Part shown: positions 1 to 11,334 of the stretch, in pieces
How the letters are laid out: every line of letters starts with the position of its first letter
Position numbering within the stretch: the stretch's first letter is position 1
Origin: Siphonodentalium dalli
Taxonomy: Eukaryota > Mollusca > Scaphopoda > Gadilida > Siphonodentaliidae
Assembly (NCBI GenBank): GCA_032622095.1
Contig: CP136066.1
Coordinates: 55,828,609-55,892,608, forward strand
Reading direction: 5' to 3'
DNA length: 64,000 nt
Program-made: the position numbers and the translations under genes
The notes under the pieces: model-generated
What the model was told of the DNA's origin: nothing
What the model saw: the letters and a program-made list of their open reading frames with translations, nothing else
Database searches by the model: none

Positions 1-379
1 TAATAGTCATGACACAGTATGTCGTGGACGAATTTTCCTTGGGGCAGCAAGTGACACGTTATTCGCTACTGTTTAGGCCCCGATCGGTGATAATGTCCCA
101 CTGATTACGCAGTACGTAGCGCTGTTAGTGAGAGTGAGGGTATAGTCTGAAAAACAGAACATCGATAGTGCCTTTGTCGATAGTCCAGTTTTCTGTTTTC
201 ACCAACATAACAAATCTAGACAGACTAAAGCTTTTACTGATATTCTCGTGCGAAATTATTTTGCTGTACAAAAAAGCCCCAACCTAGGCGGCGCTTTAAA
301 CCAATTGTTCTTATATAAGAGTACATCGAGGCTGAACTTATCTAGTAGTTTTTGAGTTGATACATGTACCAACAGTTAT
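1..379. other. Unannotated flank
   Basis: I see no gene, RNA or clear repeat here. The last three bases (TAT, 377-379) are the putative target-site duplication of the foldback element that follows. Confidence 0.5.
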
Positions 380-1740
380 TAGTCCGGGAGCTAATAGGGG
401 TACCCTTGCACCCCCCTGGGACTTAACTTCACCCCACTCATTTTGTTCCTTATTATGTCCTTCAACTTTTAAGCAATGTTAACAAGAAAAAAAAGTGGCC
501 GTGTAGACTCCAGACAATATGGCGTCCATCATGGCCGCCGTTTTTCAGACCAGACCCTAAGTCAGTTTTATGCAAATTATAGCGAGAAAATCTAGTAAAA
601 TGTATACATTTTCGTGAAGCTAAGACATAATGACACTTTTTTGTGCCAAAATTGAAACTCACCATCCAAGATGGCCGCCAAAATGGCCACCGGAAGTTGA
701 AAATAAGACATTTTTTTCACAAATATCTTCTAGATCAATTCATGCTGTTTGGAACTGGTTGAGTAATATGACATTATTTTTTATTTTGTATATCAACTAA
801 TCACTGGAGCAATTAAATATGCAATTAATGGGGCCCTAGCCCCTTCCGATCCCTCAAAAATTCGATTTTACAGAACGCGGTACAAAATTTTACAAAAAAA
901 TCACAATTGGGATTCTAGTCACATTTCAACAAGAAATGAAAAGAACATTGTAATGTAAGTGAGGCATATCATTACCTATGAATATTCAACTCTCTGGAAC
1001 CAAAAATCTTACCTTGGCTCAAAATGGCTGCGAAAATGGCCGCCAACATATGGAAAATGGTAAATATTGCCCCAGGGTGTCCTGCAATCGCTTACAAGTT
1101 GTGGTTTATATATACAATTGGCTAATCTGTATTCTATACATTGCATACTAACATGTCTGATGCACCACGGATCATTTTTACTATTGTCACCACTGACATC
1201 ACCAGAAATATTGTATTTTTCTCTCACAATCTTGACATAAATATCGGCAAAAATTAACTTTTCAGGGTTCGACCATTTGTTCAAGAAAAATGCAACTATC
1301 TTTGGTATCAAAGGTGTTTATTGTTTTGGTCTATCTTAAATGTGGCACACTACGGTGTTTATAGACTAAATTGCTCAAGATGGCTTCCAAAATGGCAACC
1401 AAATTTGTTAAAAGTTAACATATCCCGAACATTATTATCTGCGTTATCCGAAAAAGGTAGGAAATTGTGACTCACTTGGTTATTGTACGTGTTAGTTAAT
1501 TAACTGACAACTACGTTCTATTATGTTTGTCCCAGTTCCGTGTGGGGCGTGACAAATTCATTTTAAAGTTGCAGTATGGAATTTTGCGGAGAACCTCTTT
1601 TATGATTCTGGCCATATTATTGAAAGGAAATGGGCAGAACTTCGAGACGGAACTGAGATGAACCATGACATGTGGGTATTCTGGCCCATTATGGTAAACA
1701 TTTAACAACTGGATACAGGGTGGAAGCCAAGATGGCAGCC
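380..1740 (+). repeat. Left arm of foldback copy 1
   Basis: Inverted copy of 9240-10579, with related sequence in the two other copies. It carries several pairs of ATGGCnnCC about 12 bp apart (near 520, 670, 1022, 1380), and the pair near 670 is followed by CCGGAAG. These resemble YY1-type (AAnATGGC) and ETS-type (CCGGAAG) sites, and the ETS-plus-pair block is present in every copy. Open frames here (for example 1009-1311 and 1511-1708, minus strand) show no recognisable domain. Confidence 0.85.
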
Positions 1741-2366
1741 AGGGAGTTACTCTATGATCATAGATGAGGATAATTGGTATACATGGAGTTATTGTATGGC
1801 CATGAATTATGTGTGGGTATATAGGGTGTGCCCTGTTGGTAACGGTGGGACGTATATTTATATATGTTGTGGATGTGTTATCATTGGTGGTGTATGGGGA
1901 GTAGATGTATGATCATGGATGGCTTGTATGAGTATGGCAAGTATGGAACTTATGAGTGGTCGCATGTGCGGGTATTAGTATATCTGGAAGGGCTCACCAT
2001 TGGTGATGTGCATATGTATACCTGGATTGACGCTATGGTCATGGGTATGGCGAATAGGTATACATGCAGTGGCTGTATGGTCCATGGTGAGGTGAATATG
2101 TATACAATGAGTGACTGTATGGTCGTGAATGTAGTGGATATGTATACATAGACCGACTATATGGTCATGTGTCGGGTGTAGGTGTATACCTGGTGTTCAT
2201 GCATGGTGACTCGTGGCTGTATCGTCATTTGTGGTATGTACGGGTATAACCAAGTATGGCTGTATGATCAGGTGTACGTGTATAAAGTGGGTAACTATGT
2301 TGTCATTTGTGTGGTGTTTATGTACATATGGAGTGACTGGGGTAATGGGTGTGTTGTACATGTGTA
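1741..2366 (+). repeat. 42-bp minisatellite, left block of copy 1
   Basis: Diverged tandem units built around GTATACAGGGAGTGACTGTA followed by TGGTCATG and GAGGTGAATAT. Two adjacent units near 2057-2140 are 42 bp long. Because 42 is divisible by three, frames stay open and give a 14-residue periodic peptide (YT-SDCMV type). I take these frames as artefacts. Confidence 0.85.
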
Positions 2367-2460
2367 CCTTGGGTGGCTATCGCTTTCCACAATAACTCAA
2401 GGATATGTTAATCAATAGAGAGGTCATGTCAGAGAGTCATATCACGGAAAGCGATAGCCA
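2367..2460. repeat. Hinge between the two minisatellite blocks, copy 1
   Basis: GGTGGCTATCGCTTTCC on the left is repeated in reverse complement on the right, about 90 bp apart, with a spacer containing TATGTTAATCAATAGAGAGG and CATGTCAGAGAG. Related spacers occur near 6290-6390, 19396-19463 and 26772-26895, so this is a conserved centre of the family. Confidence 0.8.
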
Positions 2461-2770
2461 CCCATTATCACAAAGTCATTACATATATACATAAACACCA
2501 CATACATACCAATATAGTGACCCATTGTATACATGTACACCTGACCCATGACCACGGATGACCACACAGCCACGCACCACAATGCAGGCACACCGGGTAT
2601 ACTCCTAAACATGACCCATAACCATATAGTCACTCCTTGTCACAATTGGCCATATATTGGCCACTATTCTCCAAACGCATGTTCAAATAGACAATCAATA
2701 TATATATATCAACACCACAACAATGACCATAAAGTCACTCCGGTATAAATATGCACCTCACCAATTGCCA
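2461..2770 (-). repeat. 42-bp minisatellite, right block of copy 1, first part
   Basis: Same units as 1741-2366 but in the reverse orientation (CACTCC, TATACA and ACCATA motifs). It stops at the nested element and resumes at 7904. Confidence 0.8.
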
Positions 2771-2773
2771 TAT

Positions 2774-4241
2774 TAGACCGGCCCCCAGATGAGGGTAGTG
2801 TCACACGAAAGGGTAGAAATTTTGACGCTATATCCAATTAGACCTTTTTTGTGTTTTTGACCTGCATATTTCAGTATAATCGGGAAAACCAATAAAGTAA
2901 GACAAATGTTAAATAAAATATACTTGAATATCAGATACTTATTCTATCTGGGTTGCTTAACATTTATGATGTGCAAAAAGTTATATTTTCCAACAATTTG
3001 TGAAAAATTCACGAAAATGCCAAAAAATGCATAAATTGCAGTGCTTTTTCAAAAATGTTTTCCAGAAGATTTCCTATAAAATTTTCATATTTTGGTATAA
3101 AGCTCTCATTGGTGCATCAAAATTTTCAGCATTATATACCTGATTTATTAATATCAAAATCACAAGCAATGATATCCAAGAAGCCGAGATATTTCCAAAA
3201 ACTTAACCCACCCCCCTAAAACAGATTTTCTATCTGAAAATACCTATTAAGTCAGAATAGCCCGTTTTCATTCGTTTTTTTAACCAATTCAGAGTCTTAT
3301 CATATATCATCGAATTAGTATGTATCTGATGAGGTTTGTGTTATGATAGAGTCTATTTTGTTTAAATATTTGATTTTTTTTGGGTAAATTAGCTAAAATC
3401 TTGATTATTTTTAAGTGAAAAATGTTTGAAAAATTCCCATGACTTTGTCAGCTTTATGGATACAGCTGCACAACATGCACCAGAATAAGCATAAATTATT
3501 CCCCAATATCAGACATGAAATGCTATAATCATGTACCAGACCAGAATTAAGAAATAAAGTAAAACTTATCCCTACCCCAAGATAGTATTCTCAAAGCTTT
3601 CAATTTTATGCTATACTAAACTCGAAAGGTCGTTCATACTAGTTGATATAATTCATATCATAAATCGCAATAGTTCTGCCCACGGATAATGTAATCTCAT
3701 CTTCACTATCACTGTCAATTTCATCAGATGTGATGGTATCAGTCAATAGAATTTCTGTGCAACATCTTACGGGAAAGAATGGTTCAAACAACTCAGACTG
3801 CCTATCGACCGTCCATCTATGAAGTCCTACATCCGGAGTGGTTGATTTGGCAATGGTTGCAAGTCTCCACTGTTTTGCTATCATGTTGGCTTGTTTTGAG
3901 TGTAGAATTAAAGATTACTCACATGGTGGAAGTGCAGAAAGAACAAGTACCTTTTGCTGATTCTCAAACTTCTGCTGGAACTTTACCCACCTAGCTTAAT
4001 TCACTTTACTCGAATTTGGACCATACATGTATAAGGCACATGTTAACTCCTTGGTTGTATTAAGCGTGTCACTGTCCAAATCCCATTTCGTTCCTAAATA
4101 AGCCATGACTTCCATATATCTTGATGGTCTTTCCAGCAACTTCCAGAAGTGTTTTTTCCTTTTCGGAACAACTATGAAAGGTAATTATTATATGTGAAGG
4201 AATGGAACCCAACAACTGCATTCTTCTGTATATTTGGCTGC
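2774..4241 (+). repeat. Left arm of nested foldback element
   Basis: Inverted copy of 6472-7900. The homology to the right arm stops at TGTATATTTG near 4241, exactly where sequence of the outer-family arm begins. A C run near 3210 corresponds to a long G run near 7390 in the other arm. Confidence 0.85.
3639..3884 (-). pseudogene. Coding-looking remnant in nested-element arm, unidentified
   Basis: An 81-residue open frame that is hydrophilic and ends with an acidic stretch (DSDSEDE). The opposite arm (about 6750-6960, plus strand) holds the same sequence with stops and frame changes, so neither copy is intact. The shared residues (AKQWRLAT, AKSTTP) look like protein sequence, but I recognise no family. 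It could be a remnant of the element's own protein, a captured host exon, or chance. Confidence is low. Confidence 0.2.
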
Positions 4242-6390
4242 CAAAATGTGGAAATGGTAGATATTGACCCAGCTTGTCTCGCAATCGCTTAGAAGTTGTG
4301 GTTGATGTATAAAATTGGCTATTCTGCCTTCTATACATTGAACACTAACATGTCTGATGCACCTTAGTTAATTTTTACTATTGTCACCACTGACATTACC
4401 AGAAGTATTGGATTTTTCTCTCACAAACTTGATATAAATAATGGCAAAAAAAATTCAAGTAAAATGTAACTATGTTTGGTATGAAAGGTGTTTATTGTTT
4501 TGATCTACCTTAAATGTGTCACACTAATGTGTCTATAAACCAAATTACTCAAAATGGCAACCATTTTTCACATATATTCTCTGCGTTTCCGAAAATGTAG
4601 CAAATTGTGACTCACTTCGTTATTTTACATGTTAGCTAATCAACTGACAACTAAATGTTCTATTCTGGTTGTCCCATTTCCTTATGGGGCATAACAAATT
4701 AATTTTAAAGTTGCCTTATTCCCCCCCCCCCGAGAATTGATCAACATGATACAGGGTGGAGGTCAACATGGCAACCAGGGAGTTACCGTGTGGTCATAGG
4801 TGAGGTGAATATGTATAATGGGAGTTATTGTATGGTCATGAATGATGCGAATAGCTGTACATGGTTAGCTATATGGTCATGAATGGGGTGGCCATGGTGA
4901 GATGTATAGGTATGCAAGGAGTGAGCGTATGGTCATGTGTGAGGTGAATAGGTATACAGGGAGTGACTGTATGGTTATGACTACCCAGTACAGGTGTACA
5001 CAGTGTGGCTCAATGGACATTGTTGTGGTTTATGTAAATAACGGGAGTACATGTACTTACATTGTCATATGTGTTTTTATGTATATATGGAGTGACTGTA
5101 TGGCCATGGGTGGGATTTACAGACCTGTGTGCCTTGTGTGGCTGTATTGTCACAGTTAATGTGTTGTCTGTATGATCATGGTGGGCTGAATGGATAAATA
5201 GATGTGCAGCTATGTATGATGCGTATAGGTGTACATGGAATGGCAGTAGTCATAATGTGTGTATGTGTAACTGATATGTGCTGAATGGTCATTGACGAGC
5301 GTGTGGATGGTCATGTGTGGATGTGTATATGTATATATCGAGTGGCTATATGGCTCAAATATGTATAGTGAGTGACTATGGCCAATAGTGAGGTGAATAT
5401 GTTTTCAGGGAGTGACTGTATGGCCAATGGTGATGTGAACAGGTATACAATGAGTGACTGTATGATCATCAATGTGGTGAATAGGTATACAGGGAGTGAC
5501 TATATGGTCATGGGTCAGGTGTAGGAGTTTACCTGGTGTGGCTGTATGGTCATATGTATGGTATACGGGTATACACAATAGTGGCTGTATGGTTATGGAG
5601 AGGTATGTGTATAAAGTGAGTGGCTATATCACCATTAGTGAGGTGCATATGTTTACCTGGGGTCATTCTATGGTCATGGTTGGGGGTATATGTATATCTT
5701 GCGTGGCTATTTTGCCATGGGTTTGGTGAACATGTATACAGCGAGTGATGTATGACCAATGGTGAGGTGAATAGGTATACAATGATTGACTGTATGATCA
5801 TGAATGTGTTGAATAGGTACACAGGGGGTGGCTATATGGTCATGGGTCAGGTGTATGTGTATACCTAGTGTGCCTGCATGAGCATGTGTGGAGTGTACAG
5901 GTATACACGAGTGTGGATATATATGGTCATGGGTGAGGGATATGTATATAAAGCAAGTGGCTAATTGGCCTATGGTGAGATGCATATGTATACATGGAGT
6001 GACTATGGTCATAGATGGGGTGTATATGTTTATCTTGAATGGCTATTTTGTCCATGGCGATTATGTATACAGGGAGTGACCGTATGGCCAATGGTGAGAT
6101 GAATAGGTATACAAGGATTGACGTATGATCAGGAAAGTGGTGAATAGGTATACAGGGAGTGACTATATGGTCATGGGTTAGGTGTATGTGTATAGAGTGA
6201 GTGACTATCTTGACATTTGAATTGTGTTTATGTGTATATATGGAGTGACTGTATGTTACTGGGTTGATTGTACATGTGTACCTTGGGTTGCTAATTTGCT
6301 TTCCACAATAGCTCAACGATATATTAATCGATAGAGAGGTCATGTCAGAGAGTTCTCCATCTTGATGGCGTTTATGCACGATGGAGGAAA
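4242..6390 (+). mobile_element. Truncated copy of the outer foldback family inside the nested element
   Basis: 4242-4770 matches part of the outer arm (compare 1030-1740). 4775-6270 is the same 42-bp minisatellite, and 6290-6390 is the hinge, including GAGAGGTCATGTCAGAGAG. The outer end of the arm and the whole opposite half are missing. It forms most of the loop between the nested element's arms. Confidence 0.75.
4775..6285 (+). repeat. 42-bp minisatellite within the nested element
   Basis: About 1.5 kb of diverged units (GTATACAGGGAGTGACTGTA, TGGTCATG, GAGGTGAATA). Longest uninterrupted single-orientation block in copy 1. Open frames on both strands follow the repeat period and are not counted as genes. 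Confidence 0.85.
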
Positions 6391-6471
6391 CGTTAAATGA
6401 ATTCCCCCTGATAATAGTTAATAAATTTTTATGCTAATGGGCAGGTGCTATCAAGTCGGTGATATCGATAT

Positions 6472-7900
6472 TTCAAATATACAGGAGAATGCACTTGTTG
6501 GGTTCCATTCCTTCGCTGGAAAGATTATCAAAATATATGGAAGTCATAGCTTATTTAGGAACGAATTGGATTTTGAACAGTGACACGTTTACTACACTCG
6601 AGGAGTTAGCATGGGCCTTATGTTCAACTTTCAAGAAAAGTGAATCAAGCCAGGCGGATAATGTTCCAGCAGAAGTTCGAGAATCAGTAGAATGTACTTG
6701 ATCTTTAGGCACTTCCATCATGTGAGGAATCTTTAATTCTACACTCAAAACGAGCCAACACGATAGCAAAACAGTGGAGACTTGCAACCGTTGCCAAATC
6801 AACCACTCCCGGTGTAGCACTTCATGGATGGGCGGCTGATAGGCAGCCTGAGTTGTAAGATGTTGCACAGAAATTCTATTGACTGTTACCATCACATTTG
6901 ATGAAAATGACAGTGAAGATGAGATTGCATAATCCGTGGGCAGAACTATTGCAATTTATTATATGAATTATATCAACTAGTATGAACGACCTTTCGAGTT
7001 TAGTATAGCATAAAATTGAAAGCATTGAGAACACTATCTTGGGGTAGGGTTAAGTTTTACTTTATTTCTTAATTCTGGTCTGGTACATGATTATAGCATT
7101 TCATGTCTGATATTGGGGAAGAATTTATGCTCATTGTGGTGCATGTTGTGCAGCTGTATCCGTAAAACTGACAAAGTCATGGGAATTTTTCAAACATTTT
7201 TCACTTAAAAATAATCAAAATTTTAGCTAATTTACCCCCAAAAAATCAAAATTTAAACAGAAATAGACTCTACCATAACATAAACCTCCTCATATACATG
7301 CTAATTCCATGATATATGACAAGACTCTGAATTGGTTAACAAAATGGAACGAAAACGGGCTATTCTGACTTGACAGGTATTTTCAGATAGAAAATCAGTT
7401 TTAGGGGGGGGGGGGGGGGGGGTGGGTTAAGTTTTTGGAAATATCTCGGCTTCTTGGAAATCATTGCTGCTGAAGTTGATATTAATAAATCAGGTATATA
7501 ATGCTGAAAATTTTGATGCACCACCGAGAGCTTTATATCAAAAAATGAAAATTTTATAAGAAATCTTCTGGAAAACTTTTTTGGGAATTTTCGTGAATTT
7601 TTCACAAAAATTGTTGGATAAAATAACTTTTTGCACATTATAAATGTTAAGCAACCCAGATAGAATAAGTATATGATATTCAAGTACATTTATTTTAACA
7701 TTTGTCTCATTTTATTGGTATTCCTGATTATACTGAAATTTGCAGGTCAAAAACACAAAAAGGTAAAAAAATATATTTTCCACCTGCTCCGCCCTGGATA
7801 CCTCAGTGTTTTGGAACCCCCATGGGGCAAGGATAATTGGAGATAGCGTCAAAATTTCTACCCTTTCGTGTGACACTACCCTCATCTGGGGGCCGGTCTA
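6472..7900 (-). repeat. Right arm of nested foldback element
   Basis: Reverse complement of 2774-4241 with scattered substitutions. Contains an uninterrupted G run of about 17 near 7385-7402. The reading frame at 6459-6701 (80 codons, plus strand) overlaps the arm and has no domain I recognise. Confidence 0.85.
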
Positions 7901-7903
7901 TAT

Positions 7904-9239
7904 AGCCACTCGCTTCATACACATACCCTCACCCATGTCACCTGGTATACTCCTTCACCTGATTTATGGCCATATAGCCACCCCGTGTGTACCTATTCAA
8001 AACATTCATACATGATCATGGTCAATCCATACATATTCACCTCAACATTGGCCATGTCACTCCCTGTATCCCTATTTGTCACACCATAGCCGAATAGCCA
8101 CTCAATATATACGAATACACCCCAGCCATGTCAGTATAGTCACTCCATGTATGCATATGCACCTCATCCATGGCCATATAGCCACTCTCTATATACACAA
8201 ATCCCTCGCTCATGACAATAAAGCAACACATGTGTATACTGGTATAACCTACACATGACCATATCGCCACAAAGAGAAACATCAGGTATACTCATATGCC
8301 TGACACATGACCATGTAGTCACCCCTGTATAGGTGTTCATTACATTTATGATCATACAGTTACTACTTGTATACCTACATGTACTCATCTCACCATTAAC
8401 CATACAGTCACTACCTGTATACCTATTCGACACACATCGTCATACAACAATTCAATATACATATGCAGCCCACCCTAGACCATAGATTCACTCCAGGTAT
8501 ACATGTAAACCTCACCAATGGCCATTCAGCCCTTCCAGATATAAAAAACCCGCACACACGACCACTCAAACAATCAATACTTGCATATACACCTCACACA
8601 TGATAATTCAGCAATTCACTGTATAATCATACACGCCATCCATGATACTACAGCTAAGCCCTATACACCCACCAGTGGTAATACATACACGAGATATATA
8701 AATATACATCCAACCGTTACCACAAGGGCACTCCCTATATACCCACACGCTCAATAATGTCCACCCAGCTTACTCCAGGTATTCATATTCAATCATGACC
8801 GTACAGTCACTCCACGTATACCTATACACATTACCCGTAACCATAAAATCACTCCCTATTTATCCACACACCCCATCCATGATCATAAAGACAACACATG
8901 TACATCCCACCATGACCTTACAGTCACTCCATATATACATAATCAACACATAGATGACCATGTAGCTATATCCAAACACCACACCAATGACCATACAGGC
9001 TCACCGGGTGCACCCGTACTGGATATACACAATCATACACCATACAGTCACTCCATGCATACCGATTCACCTCACACCTGACCATGACCTCTCCCTGTAT
9101 ACCTAGATGCATCTTACCACGGACAACCCACTCATAACCATATACTCACTCATTGCATACCTACTCACATCAGTCATGACATACAATAACTCCCTGTATA
9201 CCTATTCACATCACATATGATCATAGAGTAACTCCCTGG
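7904..9239 (-). repeat. 42-bp minisatellite, right block of copy 1, second part
   Basis: Continuation of 2461-2770 after the nested insertion. Units read as TATACCTATTCACCTCAC, ATGACCATACAGTCACTCC and so on. It meets the right arm near 9240. Confidence 0.85.
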
Positions 9240-10579
9240 CTACGATCTTGGCATCCACACTGTATCCTGTTGACATTTATTTTATCATAATGGACCAGAA
9301 TAGCCAAAGATTATGGTCCATCTCAGTTCTGTCTCAAAGTTCTGCCCATTTCCTTTCGATAAATATGGCCAAAATCACAAAAGAGGTTCTCGGCAAAATT
9401 ACATACTTTAAAATGAATTTGTCATGCCCCATACGGAACTGGGACAACCAGAATAGAACATGTAGTTGTCAGTTAATTAACTAACACGTATAATAACCAA
9501 GTGAGTCACAATTTGCTACCTTTTCGGATAATGCAGCGAATGTTCGGGATATATGTAAAAAATTAACATTTCACAAATTTGGTTGCCATTTTGGAAGCCA
9601 TCTTGAGCAATTTGGTCTATAAAGACCGTAGTGTGACACATTTAAAATAGACCAAAACAATAAACACCTTTCAATCCAAAGATAGTTATATTTTACCTGA
9701 AAAAATGGTCCAAACCTGAAAAGTTTGCCAATATTTATGTCAAGTTTTTGAGAGAAAAGTCCAATATGTTTGACGATGTCAGTGGTGACATTAGTAACAA
9801 TTAACCATGGTGCATCAGATATGTTAGTATTCAATGAATAGAATGCATCAACCACAACGTGTAAGCGATTGCAGGACACGCTGGTGTAATATTTACCATT
9901 TCCATATTATGGCGGCCATATTGGCAGCCATTTTGAGCCAAAGTAAGAATTTTGGTTCCAGTGATTTGGAATATTCATAGGTAATGATATGCCTCACTTA
10001 TATTACAAAGTTCTGTTCATTTCTTGTTGAAATATGACTAGAATCCCAATTGTGATTTTTTGTGAAATTTTATACCGCATATTGTAAAATCTATTTTTTG
10101 AGGGACCGGAAGAGGTTAGGACCCCAATAATTGCATATTTAATTGCTCCAATGATCAGTTAATATACAAAACACAAAATAAAGTTGCATTGCTCAACTAG
10201 TTCCAAACAGCATGAATTGATCTAGAAGATATTTGTGAAAAAATGTCATATTTTCAACTTCCGGCGGCCATTTTGGCGGCCATCTTGGATGGTGAGTTTC
10301 AATTTCGGCCCAAAAAAGTGTCATTATGTCTTAGCTTCACGAAAATATATACATTTTGCTAGATTTTCCCGCTATAATTTGCATAAAACTGACTTAGGGT
10401 CTGGTCTGAAAAACGGCAGCCATGATGGACGCCATATTGTCTGGAGTCTACACGGCCACTTTGTTTTCTTGTTAACATTGCTTAAAAGTTGAAGGACATA
10501 ATAAGGAACAAAATGAGTGGGGTGAAGTTAAGTCCAAGGGGGGGGGGGTGCAATGGTACCCCTATTAGCTCCCGGACTA
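9240..10579 (-). repeat. Right arm of foldback copy 1
   Basis: Reverse complement of 380-1740. Keeps the CTTCCGGCGGCCATTTTGG block (ETS-like plus paired GCCATYTT) near 10258-10290. Frames at 9571-9879 and 10235-10492 are non-coding by appearance. Confidence 0.85.
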
Positions 10580-10582
10580 TAT

Positions 10583-10927
10583 CTAATGAGTTGTTTACTT
10601 TGGCGACCGGGTTGCCGCGATCCGAAATACACATCTGTCTAAGTCACGAATGAGATAATCACTAAGAATCCACTCGACACATCTCTATATTTATTAAATA
10701 TCTATATATTATATATATACGAGTTTCAAAAGAAATTTGACAGTTATAACAAAAAGATTTTGGAGAATCTCGAAATTTCAAGATAACTTATCAATAAGTT
10801 GATATCTATATCTTTATTTGAGAATGTATGTCTGTCTGTGTTCTATAGAAATTGTCAGGGCGACATCCAGATGGCATCAAAGGGGTCTACCATGAATCAA
10901 TGGTTACAAAAAAGATAATGGTCTAGA
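10583..10927. other. Gene-free stretch with a dispersed repeat
   Basis: No gene seen. Sequence near 10820-10920 (GTCTGTCTGTGTTCTAT, then GGGTCTACCAT) recurs near 36200-36290, so it belongs to a dispersed repeat. 10690-10730 is a short AT-rich run. Confidence 0.5.
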
Positions 10928-11257
10928 TTAACCCTTTACCCAACAGAAGGGCCCTGTGCCAATGCATTCTCTTATATATGCGAGTCGACCATAGGTCGAA
11001 TGTAAGAAAAAATGGTAAAAAAAGATTTTTTTTAGGCCAATGCATTCTCTTATATATGCGAGGCGACCTATGGTCGACTCGCATATATAAGAGAATGCAT
11101 TGGCACATGGCATAACTATAACCATCACAATGTGGTCAATGAGCCGGTTCCAATGATATCCATATTTGTATGGTTTTATTGAGACAGACCCAAGATATTT
11201 TAGGCTGTTGAAGCTTTATTTGGCCGGTTTTGGCCGGTTTGTTGGGTAAAGGGTTAA
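10928..11257. mobile_element. TTAA-flanked MITE (piggyBac-like)
   Basis: It begins TTAACCCTTTACCCAACA and ends TGTTGGGTAAAGGGTTAA, an 18-bp perfect inverted pair whose outer four bases are TTAA, the piggyBac target site. About 330 bp, no protein. It contains a 69-bp near-perfect palindrome (11036-11104) and a copy of one of its arms (10958-10999). The same palindrome lies in the TTAA-flanked element at 34358-34646. Confidence 0.7.
11036..11104. repeat. 69-bp palindrome (33-bp arms, 3-nt loop)
   Basis: Starts GCCAATGCATTCTCTTATAT and ends with the reverse complement; one mismatch in the arms. A second full copy is at 34409-34477. As RNA or single-stranded DNA it would form a long hairpin. Confidence 0.85.
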
Positions 11258-11334
11258 AAAGCTCTAAAGTGAGAGTCTGTGTCAGGGGCAGAAAAGGAGA
11301 GGGGCAACAAATCGATTATATATTTTTTTCCGCA

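Larger units (their letters stand above)
2774..7900. mobile_element. Nested foldback element inside copy 1
   Basis: It starts TAGACCGGCCCCCAGATGAG and ends with the exact reverse complement. Arms of about 1.4 kb (2774-4241 and 6472-7900) are inverted copies. TAT lies on both sides (2771-2773, 7901-7903). Removing the element and one TAT gives GCCATATAGCCACTC, exactly the usual minisatellite unit, which is strong evidence for insertion into the array. The centre (4242-6471) is largely a truncated copy of the outer foldback family. The arms contain decayed coding-looking sequence of unknown identity. Confidence 0.85.
380..10579. mobile_element. Composite long-inverted-repeat (foldback) element, copy 1
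   Basis: The two ends are inverted copies: it starts TAGTCCGGGAGCTAATAGG and ends with the exact reverse complement, and inverted homology continues for about 1.35 kb (380-1740 against 9240-10579). TAT flanks both ends (377-379 and 10580-10582), a likely 3-bp target-site duplication; a TA duplication is the alternative. Order inside: left arm, 42-bp minisatellite, hinge around 2367-2460, minisatellite in the opposite orientation, right arm. A second foldback element (2774-7900) interrupts the right minisatellite. No transposase is visible, so this would be a non-autonomous DNA element. Two damaged relatives lie at 18052-22127 and 24062-27834. The superfamily cannot be settled from the ends alone. 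Confidence 0.85.

Noticed and set aside
5927-6379. 150-codon minus-strand frame
   Set aside because: It lies over the 42-bp minisatellite and its peptide repeats with the 14-residue period, rich in His, Thr and Ile from the repeat itself.
1741-9239. CRISPR-like array
   Set aside because: Repeats are contiguous and diverged, without unique spacers of even length, and the DNA is eukaryotic.
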